Source: Mucilaginibacter sp. L196
Lineage (GTDB): Bacteria; Bacteroidota; Bacteroidia; Sphingobacteriales; Sphingobacteriaceae
NCBI RefSeq assembly: GCF_009765905.1
Contig: NZ_LMUO01000019.1
Coordinates: forward strand, 1,160,292 to 1,224,291
Direction of reading: 5' to 3'
DNA length: 64,000 nt
The notes beneath the pieces are model-generated. The model was not told the DNA's origin and did no database searches. It saw only the letters and a program-made list of their open reading frames with translations. Below are positions 1 to 8,559 of the stretch, piece after piece (position 1 is the first letter of the stretch; each line of letters starts with the position of its first letter). Both the position numbers and the translations under genes were made by a program.

Positions 1-513
1 CTTTACAGGATAGCTTATGGAGATATATCTTACAGAAGAGTATTAGATTTAACTTCTAAATCAGATTCAATCGAAGCCAGGCGCATGTATTGTATGGATA
101 TTATTGTACCCACTGCTGCTGATCTGCTACCAACACTTAAACGCGAACTAAAAGCAAAATTTGATTTGCAGGCAGATTTTGAAAAGCGAACAAAACAGGT
201 TTATGTATTAACTATTGCCGATGCCTCTAAAATAGGCCATCTAAAACCATCCACAGCGCAAGCATATAAATTTTCTTATATGTCGGGAAATTTTAACGGG
301 CAGTATGTGCAATTAAAGGACATTGCATCTTATATTGAGAAATCCGGGATAATTAGAGCCCCCATACTTGATGAAACAAATGATAGCCATTACTATGATA
401 TCGCGTTTACTTACTTGCCTGAAAAAAAAGGTGATTTTGAAAACGTTTTGCTTAGCCTAGGTCTGCAAGTAACGAAAACCGACCGTGATATAGATATGTT
501 GGTCTTTAAATAA
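1..513 (+). CDS. DUF3738/TIGR03435-like protein, C-terminal fragment
   Basis: The reading frame is open from the first base of the window, so this is the 3' part of a gene that begins outside; the ATG at 85 is internal. The first visible residues (LYRIAYG) and the end (a DETNDSHYYDI segment, then LGLQV and IDMLVFK) match the C-terminal pattern of the DUF3738 family: an AYG motif, a D-T/E-G-x-YD-like segment, and a final hydrophobic strand. In Bacteroidota these domains are often attached to secreted TlpA-like or M56-type proteins; which one applies here cannot be seen. Function unknown. Confidence 0.7.
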   Translation, partial: LYRIAYGDISYRRVLDLTSKSDSIEARRMYCMDIIVPTAADLLPTLKRELKAKFDLQADFEKRTKQVYVLTIADASKIGHLKPSTAQAYKFSYMSGNFNGQYVQLKDIASYIEKSGIIRAPILDETNDSHYYDIAFTYLPEKKGDFENVLLSLGLQVTKTDRDIDMLVFK

Positions 514-627
514 ATAATTATTCTCGTTTTACGTATTCAAAATAGACAGCGTTTGGCAGAGAAAATCACTAAAATTTAAATTTTAAGCTTTTCTAGACTG
601 ATAGAAATACTCAATTCTATCTCGATT

Positions 628-661
628 TGTGGATAACACGACTGTTGAAAAGGTTGATAAA
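628..661. other. Cluster of DnaA-box-like sequences
   Basis: TGTGGATAA at 628-636 is a perfect DnaA box (complement of TTATCCACA). It is followed by TGTTGAAAA (643-651) and GTTGATAA (654-661), each about two mismatches from the consensus, and then by AT-rich sequence. A one-mismatch box, TTATCCGCA, lies at 1082-1090. This could be a replication-origin or DnaA-regulated element, but three weak boxes are not enough to claim one. The rest of 514-735 shows no gene. Confidence 0.2.
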
Positions 662-736
662 CTTAACCTGTAACCGGCTATTCAGCTATAAATAATTATT
701 ATTAATGGTTGAAAATGACTTAACTATTGTTAAAAA

Positions 737-766
737 CTTGTTAATAAAAACCTGATAATATATTTG
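737..766 (+). promoter_or_regulatory. Strong Bacteroidota-type promoter for the 772-1396 transcript
   Basis: CTTG at 737-740 and TATATTTG at 759-766, separated by 18 bp, match the Bacteroidota housekeeping consensus (TTTG / TAnnTTTG). The expected transcription start is about 772. Because the -7 element itself contains the only possible TTG start of the short frame downstream, that frame would not be translated from there. Confidence 0.6.
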
Positions 767-1003
767 CGAAATGGCGATCCTGTCCCGATATTGAAATCAT
801 CAAGAACGACGTACTTTGACAGCCTTGAGATACACAAACTGAAATTCGGGGGAACCTTCGGGGAAACTAAAGATCAGGGAGGAGTCTTATTACTTAACGG
901 GAAAATGACGAAAGTGATTCACCGGGACAGTAATTCAAAGGTGTTATGGATACTGCAATACTTTACGAAGAATAGCAGTTTGAAATAATGACCATGAAGC
1001 AAT

Positions 1004-1255
1004 CAGCGTTAGCAGACAATGGTAATTCAGCATTCACAAAGAATAAAGAAGCATCAGCGTTGCGCGAATAACGACAGCGTTTTATCCGCAGGGTAATAAC
1101 AAAATCAGCATTCAATGAAACACTACACGGTGCCCGCGAGGGTAACGAAAGTTGAAAAGTTACATAGAATAAAGACAGCGTTTCATCCGTAGGGGTAATA
1201 ACATAAGTCCGCATAAGCAAAACAATTGATAAATCAGCATTCGCGAGAATAAAGA
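1004..1255 (+). repeat. Three degenerate repeat modules inside the candidate ncRNA
   Basis: Each module runs CAGCGTT ... CAGCATTC ... GAATAAAGA: module 1 at 1004/1028/1041-1049, module 2 at 1075/1106/1167-1175, module 3 at 1176/1235/1247-1255. Modules 2 and 3 also share a nearly identical 27-28 base start (1075-1101 and 1176-1203). A partial unit lies at 1055-1074, and isolated CAGCGT motifs lie at 547 and 1262. Confidence 0.6.
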
Positions 1256-1349
1256 TTAATCAGCGTCAGCAATTAACGATGACAAGATCTGGTCGGTCAG
1301 CTTACACAAAACTTGGTGCTTTCTAAGGGCTATGGCTCGAAGAGAGTTT

Positions 1350-1396
1350 GGAAACGGAAGTTCAAATCGAAAGAGGAGGCTTCCGTTTTCGTTTTT
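1350..1396 (+). terminator. Intrinsic terminator of the candidate ncRNA
   Basis: GGAAACGGAAG (1350-1360) pairs with CTTCCGTTTTC (1380-1390), with one G-T wobble, and GTTTTTA follows. From here to the phoH-like start at 1514 I see nothing else. Confidence 0.75.
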
Positions 1397-1513
1397 ATAG
1401 GATTTTTTGTCAGAACTCGAATTTTGATGAATTAATTGGATTTGCGGAATTATAGATCATAAACCTTCAGGGTTTCACCCCAACCTCTCCAATAATTTCC
1501 TTAATTTAGCCTT

Positions 1514-2866
1514 ATGCAGAAGGAAAGCAAAAGTAAAGCTGACGGTAAAAAGAAAATATTTGTATTAGATACCTCTGTTATCCTGTACGATCATAACGCC
1601 TTTGAAAACTTCCAGGAGCACGATGTGGCTATCCCCATTCAGGTGCTTGAAGAGTTAGATAATATGAAGAGCGGTAACGATACCCGTAACTTCGAGGCCC
1701 GCAGCTTTATCCGGCTAATGGATGACATATCCCGTAATAATTTAATTAATGATTGGCAACCGCTCAACGGGGCCAGTAAAGGGAGCTTTAAAGTTATCAT
1801 TGATACAAAAGATATTGCCGCCGATGCCGCAGCCATTTTTGGTTCCGAGAAAACGGATCACCGTATATTAAACGCTGCTTTGGTTTTACAGGAAGAGCAT
1901 CCGGAGAAAAAAGTGGTGCTGGTATCAAAAGATATATGCCTGCGGCTAAAAGCAAAATCGCTTAACCTGTATGCTGAGGATTATGAAACCGGTAAAATAA
2001 AAAACGTTGATGAGTTGTACACCGGCAGGACAGTTTTAAATAAAGTATCCGACAAACTGTTAATCCAATTAAAAAAGAACGACAGTTTACCCAATGATGC
2101 GCTTGATATACCTACGCCAACGCATAATCAGTTTTATATATTAAATGGCAAAAATAGTTCAGTACCTGCATTTTATAACTCGCAAAGCGGGCAGTTGGAA
2201 AAGGTAACCGAGCAGCCCATATTCAATATCTTCCCTAAAAATATAGAGCAGGCGTTTGCCATACATGCATTACTCCATCCGGACATTAAACTGGTGAGTA
2301 TACAAGGTAACGCGGGTACAGGCAAAACCTTATTAGCGCTGGCGAGTGCATTGGAGCAGCGCAAGCATTTCAGGCAGATCTATGTAACCCGGCCAATTGT
2401 GCCACTCAGCAATAAGGATATTGGTTTTTTACCAGGCGATATTAAATCAAAAGTAGACCCCTACATGGCGCCAATTTGGGACAACCTTAAGTTTATCAAA
2501 GATCAGTTTGTTGATGATGAAAAGATGCAGGCTAAAATTGATGAACTGGTAACCAACGATAAAATTTCCATCGCTCCACTGGCATTCATCCGTGGGCGTA
2601 CCTTAAGCAAGATATTTTTCATTGTAGATGAAGCGCAAAACTTAACTCCCCACGAAATAAAAACTATCATCAGCAGGGCAGGAGAGAACAGTAAGTTTAT
2701 ATTCACCGGTGATATTTACCAGATTGATACCCCTTACCTTGATGCGGAAAGCAACGGCTTAAGCTACTTAATTGATAAAGCAAAGGAACATCCATTGTAT
2801 GCGCATATCACCCTGCAAAAAGGCGAGCGTAGCGAATTGGCTAATTTGGCTACGGAATTATTATAA
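1514..2866 (+). CDS. PIN-PhoH family RNase/ATPase (PhoH2/YlaK type)
   Basis: An N-terminal PIN nuclease domain (about residues 14-150; acidic residue D19 in the LDTSVI motif) is followed by a PhoH ATPase. The Walker A motif GNAGTGKT is at residues 265-272 and Walker B IVDEAQN at 370-376, with the typical RPIVPLSNKDIGFLPGD segment between them. At 450 residues it has the usual length of this two-domain class. Related proteins couple ATP-driven RNA unwinding with RNA cleavage; the cellular role here is inferred. It is a single gene, convergent with the FUSC gene: its stop codon directly abuts the stop of the opposite gene. Confidence 0.93.
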   Translation: MQKESKSKADGKKKIFVLDTSVILYDHNAFENFQEHDVAIPIQVLEELDNMKSGNDTRNFEARSFIRLMDDISRNNLINDWQPLNGASKGSFKVIIDTKDIAADAAAIFGSEKTDHRILNAALVLQEEHPEKKVVLVSKDICLRLKAKSLNLYAEDYETGKIKNVDELYTGRTVLNKVSDKLLIQLKKNDSLPNDALDIPTPTHNQFYILNGKNSSVPAFYNSQSGQLEKVTEQPIFNIFPKNIEQAFAIHALLHPDIKLVSIQGNAGTGKTLLALASALEQRKHFRQIYVTRPIVPLSNKDIGFLPGDIKSKVDPYMAPIWDNLKFIKDQFVDDEKMQAKIDELVTNDKISIAPLAFIRGRTLSKIFFIVDEAQNLTPHEIKTIISRAGENSKFIFTGDIYQIDTPYLDAESNGLSYLIDKAKEHPLYAHITLQKGERSELANLATELL

Positions 2867-5017
2867 TTACGCAACCAAATTATCCGTTACCCTCGAAATA
2901 TCTGTACTCATTTTATTAATAAAGCCTAACTGTTCCTTTAACAATGTTTCATCAGTGAAAGGTTCGGGAGTTTTGGGGTTGGTATCAGCTATTATGTTCA
3001 CATGCTCACTCAATAGCTCTGTTTTTGCGCCGCCGAGTTTTTTCGATACATCGTTCAAAGTTGCCAAACTTTTTCTAACCGATCTGATGATTTCCGGTTG
3101 TGGATCAGGCACGCTTTTGTCCATTAGCTCCGCTGCTACAGTGGCTATGTAAGATGATAAGATATGGTTCAATACCACAAATTTATGCATCTCTTTAACA
3201 TTGCGTTGTTTGCTTTTAGGCTCTGATGTCATGCGTTCAAAAGCGGCCGATAAGTTGCCCGATTTTACAAATACATCCTTACGCGCCAGTTTGTACTCGG
3301 TAATATCCATCGGTTTTCCTGATAGGCTTTCGGCAATTTTCTGCAAGTAATTAGCATTCGCGCATATCACATCGCTCAAATATCCGTTTACCTGCTCAAA
3401 CTCCCACGACGGGAATATTGAGTAACTGGCAATAAAGGCAATAACAGAGCCTATAATAGTATCAGTAATACGCTCGGTAACAATATTATTTACCCCCAAA
3501 AAACTAAATAATATTAATATATAAGGTGTCATCAATAAAACGCTTACCACATAATTTAACCGTTGAAAACTGTAACATCCCAGCATAAAAAATACCATAA
3601 AAGCAAACTCGGCAGTTTTGTTATGTACTAATAGCAAAATACCAATACCAATAATGCCGCCGCTTACAGTGCCTATTAGTCGCTGGTAATTGCGTTGTTT
3701 TGTTAAGCTGAAGCCGGGTTTAAGGATTACGATGATGGTCAGCAATATCCAATAGCTATGATGCCCGGTAGAAATAAACTTTGCAACCATAAATCCCAAC
3801 AAACACATAGCCGAAACTCTTAACGCGTGCTTAAAAGCTGCGGAATTAAATGACAGGTTATCCGTAAAAACATGCGGAGCATAGTCCTGACTGGTTACGA
3901 ATTTGGAATATTCGATTTTGCGGCGATCCTCAAATAATAACCGGGCCGAATTAGAACTGTAGTAACCATAAATAGAGGCAATCTTCGAGTTAACGTCACG
4001 TAGGTTTATCAGTATTTTCTTCAATACCAGGTTGCTGGTTTCATGAGTGATGTCTAATGCGTCAATTTTAGTTTTTAGTTCCTCAAGCTCAGGTAAAAAG
4101 TCAAACGGTTGTTTGCGTTTAGTATTTAATAATACAATAAAGGCGGCATTATCCACCTCATTCGCCATTTGATGAATAATACGCGAAATTTTCTCAAGCA
4201 CCCCGGTACCCTTAAAGCTTTCGCGCATATAAGCATAATCATAATGTGTGGCCATTATGTTTTCAAACAGATCTACCAAATCAACAAAAGTCAACACCAA
4301 TACGCGGCTTTCGGTGGTGGATTCCCGCACTAGTAGCCTACTTTTAAACAGTATTTCCCTTACCAGATCCTGATGTTGGCTAACCTGTATTTGTTGCGAT
4401 ACCAGTTTACGGTAATTCTCATCTATATCAGTGGAGGGATCATAAAAGTCCGCTTTTATGCGAAGAAACTGCGCTATATCAAATATATTCTCGCCCAAAG
4501 CCTGCTGAGCGGCACGATAGGGCCTGATGCCAAAAAACACCAGGCTAAAAATCATATACCATATCCCACCCAACAAAATCACAAGGCTTACGGTTAAAAT
4601 CTGATCTGGGGTGATTGGCTCATCCATCATCAATATCATCACTAGTAAAGCACCGGTCCCCACAAAGGCAGCCCGGTTGCCATATACTGTAAGCATAGAA
4701 AAAAAGAAGGAGAATAAAGTAACCTCGGCACCTAACGCATAGAGATTTAGCCGTGCAAAACATGTAATTATTGCAACTAAAAATATGCACAAACTACTTA
4801 TAGCCATAGCATTGCGTTTGTGTGCAACCGGGCCGGGAGTATCAACAATACTTACGCACAGCGCCCCTAAAGACATATCTACACCGAAGCCCAAATTGTG
4901 GAATTGTGTTAATACAAGGGCAGGCAGTAATACTCCGATGGTAATGCGTAACCCATCAGAAAAGTACTGACTGTAAAAAAAACTTTTTATTTCTTTTGGT
5001 TGAATGTTAATGGTCAC
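2867..5017 (-). CDS. FUSC-family (YccS/YhfK-like) inner-membrane protein
   Basis: This is a large membrane protein with a cluster of hydrophobic helices at each end and a long, mostly hydrophilic middle, the layout of the FUSC / aromatic-acid-exporter family. The second membrane block contains KPGFSLTKQRNYQRLIGT, a family-like segment. The frame extends upstream to an ATG at 5092, but a TAAATTTG -7 element (5039-5046 on this strand) sits inside that extension. I therefore prefer the GTG at 5017, which yields a protein beginning TINIQPKEIKSF. Substrate unknown; efflux of aromatic acids is only a family-level guess. Confidence 0.85.
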   Translation of the reverse strand: MTINIQPKEIKSFFYSQYFSDGLRITIGVLLPALVLTQFHNLGFGVDMSLGALCVSIVDTPGPVAHKRNAMAISSLCIFLVAIITCFARLNLYALGAEVTLFSFFFSMLTVYGNRAAFVGTGALLVMILMMDEPITPDQILTVSLVILLGGIWYMIFSLVFFGIRPYRAAQQALGENIFDIAQFLRIKADFYDPSTDIDENYRKLVSQQIQVSQHQDLVREILFKSRLLVRESTTESRVLVLTFVDLVDLFENIMATHYDYAYMRESFKGTGVLEKISRIIHQMANEVDNAAFIVLLNTKRKQPFDFLPELEELKTKIDALDITHETSNLVLKKILINLRDVNSKIASIYGYYSSNSARLLFEDRRKIEYSKFVTSQDYAPHVFTDNLSFNSAAFKHALRVSAMCLLGFMVAKFISTGHHSYWILLTIIVILKPGFSLTKQRNYQRLIGTVSGGIIGIGILLLVHNKTAEFAFMVFFMLGCYSFQRLNYVVSVLLMTPYILILFSFLGVNNIVTERITDTIIGSVIAFIASYSIFPSWEFEQVNGYLSDVICANANYLQKIAESLSGKPMDITEYKLARKDVFVKSGNLSAAFERMTSEPKSKQRNVKEMHKFVVLNHILSSYIATVAAELMDKSVPDPQPEIIRSVRKSLATLNDVSKKLGGAKTELLSEHVNIIADTNPKTPEPFTDETLLKEQLGFINKMSTDISRVTDNLVA

Positions 5018-5038
5018 GTTTATAATTGGATTACCTTG

Positions 5039-5046
5039 CAAATTTA
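5039..5046 (-). promoter_or_regulatory. -7 element for the FUSC gene
   Basis: TAAATTTG on the minus strand matches TAnnTTTG and lies about 20 bases before the GTG start at 5017. No clear -33 TTG is visible. Confidence 0.4.
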
Positions 5047-5218
5047 AAAAATTTAATTCGGATGCTATTTTTATAATTAATATTGGCAGCAATAACCTGT
5101 TATTATTAATAAATATTCAATTTTTTGCTGTTTTTACGTTTTAGATATTTAAATTCACGGCATTAATGCGACCTCATTAATAGCACCGTTTTTTATACAA
5201 ATATCCAGCTCAAAAACT

Positions 5219-7807
5219 ATGTCATCTACGTTAAAACTCAGCCAAAGAGAAACTGCCTTCAACCACGAAGTAGTTACCCGTTTTGAGTTATATAACAGTT
5301 TATTCCAAACACTGCCTTTTTACCAGGTAAAAGATACAGGTATTTTGTTGCCTTTTTTCAGTTCACATTGTGAAAAAGGTACAATAAACCAACAATCACC
5401 CAAGGAAATTATTGAATCTTTTTTCGAAAAATACGTTCCCGGTATTGATCATCAAGAACAAATAAACCGTTTATTTCGGTTTATTCAATATATCGAACGG
5501 CAGGTTGTTTTGTTTGATGCAATTGAAGATTCATCATTCAGCAAAATTGGGCGCGCCGATGATTCCGGTTCATTGCAAAGCTTATTGCAACAAGCGGCCA
5601 TAAGCGATGAGGCAAGGAAAAATATTAGTGAAAAGTTAAAGGATTTCTCATTAAGGCTTGTTCTTACCGCGCACCCCACCCAGTTTTATCCGGGCAGTGT
5701 GTTAGGTATTATGACCGATCTGATCGAGGCTTTGAAAACCAACGACATAAACAGCATTGATGGCTTATTGCAGCAATTAGGTAAAACACCTTTTTTCAAT
5801 AAAACCTCACCAACGCCTGTAGACGAGGCAGTTAGTTTGGTTTGGTTCCTTGAGAATATATTTTATCATGCTATCTCAGGTATTCAGTCAACGCTGGAAG
5901 AGGAGTTTGATATTGACTTAGCTGCCAAGCACCAGATTTTAGAATTGGGCTTTTGGCCGGGTGGCGATAGGGACGGAAACCCTAACGTTACAACAGAAAC
6001 CACTAAAGAGGTTGCCAAGTTTTTAAGGCAAATCGTATTCCGTTGTTATTACCGTGATTTCAGGGTATTGAAACGTCGCATTACCTTCAGGGGTTTTGAT
6101 GATACATTAACCAAGCTGGAAAACATACTTTATGAAAACGCCTTTAATCCAAGTGATGATCAGGCAGATTTACAGGCAGATATATTAGATAAATTACAAT
6201 CTGCAAGGCAAATATTAATCAGCGACCACGATAGTTTGTTTGTTGATGTAGTGGAGAACCTGATCAGAAAAGTTAAACTATTCGGCTGTTATTTTGCTAC
6301 GCTTGATATCAGGCAGGATAGCCGTGTTTTAAGGAAAGTATTTAATTACGCTACAGAACAAACTGGTATACAGGAAAATATATCTACCGGATACAATAGC
6401 TTAGATGAAGACAATAAACTAAAAGCAATCACTTTTAAAGATTTTGATTTTAAATGTCCTAATAATGCCGATAGCGAAATAAAAGACACGCTGAATACCA
6501 TCAGGCTGATGAAACAAATTCAGCATAGTAATGGTGAAAAATCTTGTCAACGTTTTATTATCAGCAATTGCCAGCAGGCATCGGATATATTGCAACTGAT
6601 TGATTTGTTCTTATGGAGCGGATGGAACGCGGATAATCTGAGTGTTGATTTTATGCCATTATTCGAAACGGTTAACGATTTACAGGTGGCTGGTGAGATA
6701 ATGGAGAAGCTATACACACATCCATTTTATAAAGAGCACTTAAAGAAAAGAGGCAACCGCCAAAGCATTATGCTTGGTTTCTCGGATAGTACTAAAGACG
6801 GCGGCTATTTGATGGCTAACTGGTCGATATATAAAGCTAAAGTTGAGCTTACAGCCATGGCGCGTAAGTACGAAATAGATCTGGCATTTTTTGATGGCCG
6901 TGGCGGCCCTCCGGCACGTGGTGGTGGTAAAACGCATCGTTTTTATGCTTCTATGGGCGATGAGATTGCTAATGAGCATATCCAGTTAACGATACAGGGC
7001 CAAACGGTAAGTTCGCAATACGGTTCGGTCGAGACAGCTCGGTTTAATATGGAGCAGTTGATTAACGCGGGTATAGTTTCCGAATTATACCCAAGTAAGA
7101 ACGATGTGCTTGATAAAAAGAAGAAAGAACTGATCTCTGAAATGGCGGATGCCAGTTATAAACTATTTATGGATCTGCGCCAGCATGAACTATTTGTGGA
7201 ATACCTGGAGAAATTTAGTCCGCTTAAATTGCTTTCGCGTATTAATATCAGCAGCAGGCCAACCAAACGTAACGGCAACTCTAAGTTGAAGCTGGAAGAT
7301 TTGCGGGCGATTAGCTTTGTAACTTCCTGGAGCCAGTTGAAACAAAATATTCCCGGTTTTTATGGGGTAGGTACTGCTTTGAAAAAGATGAAAGACGAAG
7401 GCCACTGGGATGAAATTAAACTTTTGTATCAAACATCAGGGTTTTTCAAAACCATGTTGGATAACTGTATGATGTCGATGTCGAAATCTGATTTCAGGAT
7501 TACTGCATATTTACACGACGATGAAAAGTTCGGTGCCTTTTGGCAGATGCTTAAGGATGAGTACGACCTTACCAAAACCATGATGAATGACTTGACGGCC
7601 AGCGATACCCTAATGCCGGAATACCCGGTTGAAAGGCGTTCTATAGCCTTGCGCGAACGAGTTGTATTACCTTTGGTTATTATACAACATTATGCGCTAC
7701 AATGCCTGAACAACGATAATAGCGAAGAGGCATTGACGGAGATTTATGATAAGCTGGTAATACGTACAGTGTATGGAATTGTTAACGCGGGAAGAAACCT
7801 GGCATAA
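5219..7807 (+). CDS. ppc: Phosphoenolpyruvate carboxylase
   Basis: Carboxylates PEP to oxaloacetate, refilling the TCA cycle. The catalytic TAHPT motif is at residues 150-154 (His152), followed by GGDRDGNP, GFSDSTKDGGY and the GRGG...RGGG loop starting near 560. At 862 residues it is near normal length. Three departures from the E. coli enzyme are visible. TAHPT is followed by Gln rather than Glu. The His of FHGRGG is Asp559. The C-terminus ends NAGRNLA rather than the usual NTG. The fold and carboxylase chemistry are well supported; whether kinetics or allostery differ cannot be judged. It is monocistronic. Confidence 0.93.
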   Translation: MSSTLKLSQRETAFNHEVVTRFELYNSLFQTLPFYQVKDTGILLPFFSSHCEKGTINQQSPKEIIESFFEKYVPGIDHQEQINRLFRFIQYIERQVVLFDAIEDSSFSKIGRADDSGSLQSLLQQAAISDEARKNISEKLKDFSLRLVLTAHPTQFYPGSVLGIMTDLIEALKTNDINSIDGLLQQLGKTPFFNKTSPTPVDEAVSLVWFLENIFYHAISGIQSTLEEEFDIDLAAKHQILELGFWPGGDRDGNPNVTTETTKEVAKFLRQIVFRCYYRDFRVLKRRITFRGFDDTLTKLENILYENAFNPSDDQADLQADILDKLQSARQILISDHDSLFVDVVENLIRKVKLFGCYFATLDIRQDSRVLRKVFNYATEQTGIQENISTGYNSLDEDNKLKAITFKDFDFKCPNNADSEIKDTLNTIRLMKQIQHSNGEKSCQRFIISNCQQASDILQLIDLFLWSGWNADNLSVDFMPLFETVNDLQVAGEIMEKLYTHPFYKEHLKKRGNRQSIMLGFSDSTKDGGYLMANWSIYKAKVELTAMARKYEIDLAFFDGRGGPPARGGGKTHRFYASMGDEIANEHIQLTIQGQTVSSQYGSVETARFNMEQLINAGIVSELYPSKNDVLDKKKKELISEMADASYKLFMDLRQHELFVEYLEKFSPLKLLSRINISSRPTKRNGNSKLKLEDLRAISFVTSWSQLKQNIPGFYGVGTALKKMKDEGHWDEIKLLYQTSGFFKTMLDNCMMSMSKSDFRITAYLHDDEKFGAFWQMLKDEYDLTKTMMNDLTASDTLMPEYPVERRSIALRERVVLPLVIIQHYALQCLNNDNSEEALTEIYDKLVIRTVYGIVNAGRNLA

Positions 7808-7920
7808 ATTGTAATTTTTTTAAGTCAATGTTGGCTTATTATACAGAAAATGATTTGTTTTGCAGTAAATAAGAAACCACAAGGTTTATTATTTGTTAGA
7901 AATTATCTTAACACATTAAA

Positions 7921-8454
7921 ATGAAAAAACTTATTTACCCGGTATTGGGATTAGCGCTTATGTTTTCGGTACAATCATGTATGGATAATTACAAAGCTAA
8001 GTACCTGAATGAAAAAACTTTAGCCGATGATGGCGGTATATCGCTTATCAAAAACGGGCTTGAAGGCGGGATGACCGAAATAGCGGCATCAAAAATTGCA
8101 TTGAAAAATTCCCAAAATCCACAGGTAGTAAGTTTAGCGCAAATGATGATCGCAGATCACTCTAAAGCTGATAGCACCTTATTGTGGATTGAAAGTGACA
8201 AACTAATATCTGAAAAAGATACCATCAGCGCTGAACACAAAGAAATACTAGACAGCCTGCAAACAAAAACAGGAGCCGCGTTTGACAGGGCTTATGTTAC
8301 CATGATGATACATGATCATAAAGAAGCTATCGATTTGTTTAAAGATGCCAGCGACAACAAAAACCAAACCATACAGGATTTTGCCCGCCAAACATTGCCA
8401 ACTATCGAAAAACACTTAGAAATGGCAAAGGATATTGATGCTTCATTGAAATAG
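7921..8454 (+). CDS. DUF4142 lipoprotein
   Basis: The N-terminus is a lipoprotein signal with the lipobox VQSC, so Cys20 should be lipidated after cleavage. The rest is a helical DUF4142 (ferritin-like fold) domain with repeated His-containing helices, such as AQMMIADHSKAD and MIHDHKEAIDLF. Function is unknown in this family. The gene stands alone and ends at a strong terminator. Confidence 0.85.
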   Translation: MKKLIYPVLGLALMFSVQSCMDNYKAKYLNEKTLADDGGISLIKNGLEGGMTEIAASKIALKNSQNPQVVSLAQMMIADHSKADSTLLWIESDKLISEKDTISAEHKEILDSLQTKTGAAFDRAYVTMMIHDHKEAIDLFKDASDNKNQTIQDFARQTLPTIEKHLEMAKDIDASLK

Positions 8455-8478
8455 TAAAAGCTTATTCTTGAAAATATT

Positions 8479-8507
8479 AAAGGCGATGAATTATCATCGC
8501 CTTTTTT
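8479..8507. terminator. Intrinsic terminator after the DUF4142 gene
   Basis: AAAGGCGATGA (8479-8489) pairs with TCATCGCCTTT (8494-8504) and continues into a T run. It may also serve the convergent DUF763 operon. Confidence 0.8.
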
Positions 8508-8526
8508 GTTCTTCCTTTTCCTACTT

Positions 8527-8553
8527 GTCATTCTTCGCTGCGTTCAGAATGAC
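8527..8553. repeat. Fragment of the palindromic intergenic repeat
   Basis: GTCATTCT...AGAATGAC, with the inner TTCGCTGCGTTCAG, resembles one arm of the perfect inverted repeats at 24944 and 37215, with two changed bases. It lies just beyond the end of the DUF763 gene. Confidence 0.6.
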
Positions 8554-8559
8554 TAAGTT

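Larger units (their letters stand above)
772..1396 (+). ncRNA. Candidate long non-coding RNA (~625 nt), unidentified
   Basis: A strong promoter (737-766) and an intrinsic terminator (1350-1396) bracket about 625 bases with no convincing coding sequence. A 74-codon frame (764-988) would have to start at a TTG inside the -7 box and has no other start, so I do not call it a gene. The 3' half carries degenerate repeat modules (1004-1255). I looked for hallmarks of RNase P RNA, tmRNA and SRP RNA and did not see them. The alternative is a small unusual protein gene with an undetected start. Confidence 0.4.

Noticed and set aside
764..988. 74-codon frame in the left gap
   Set aside because: Its only start is a TTG inside the -7 promoter element and no ATG follows in frame near the start; treated as part of a candidate RNA.
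963..1220. Minus-strand frame of 85 codons with repeats
   Set aside because: The repeats follow from the DNA modules; no promoter or family match on that strand.
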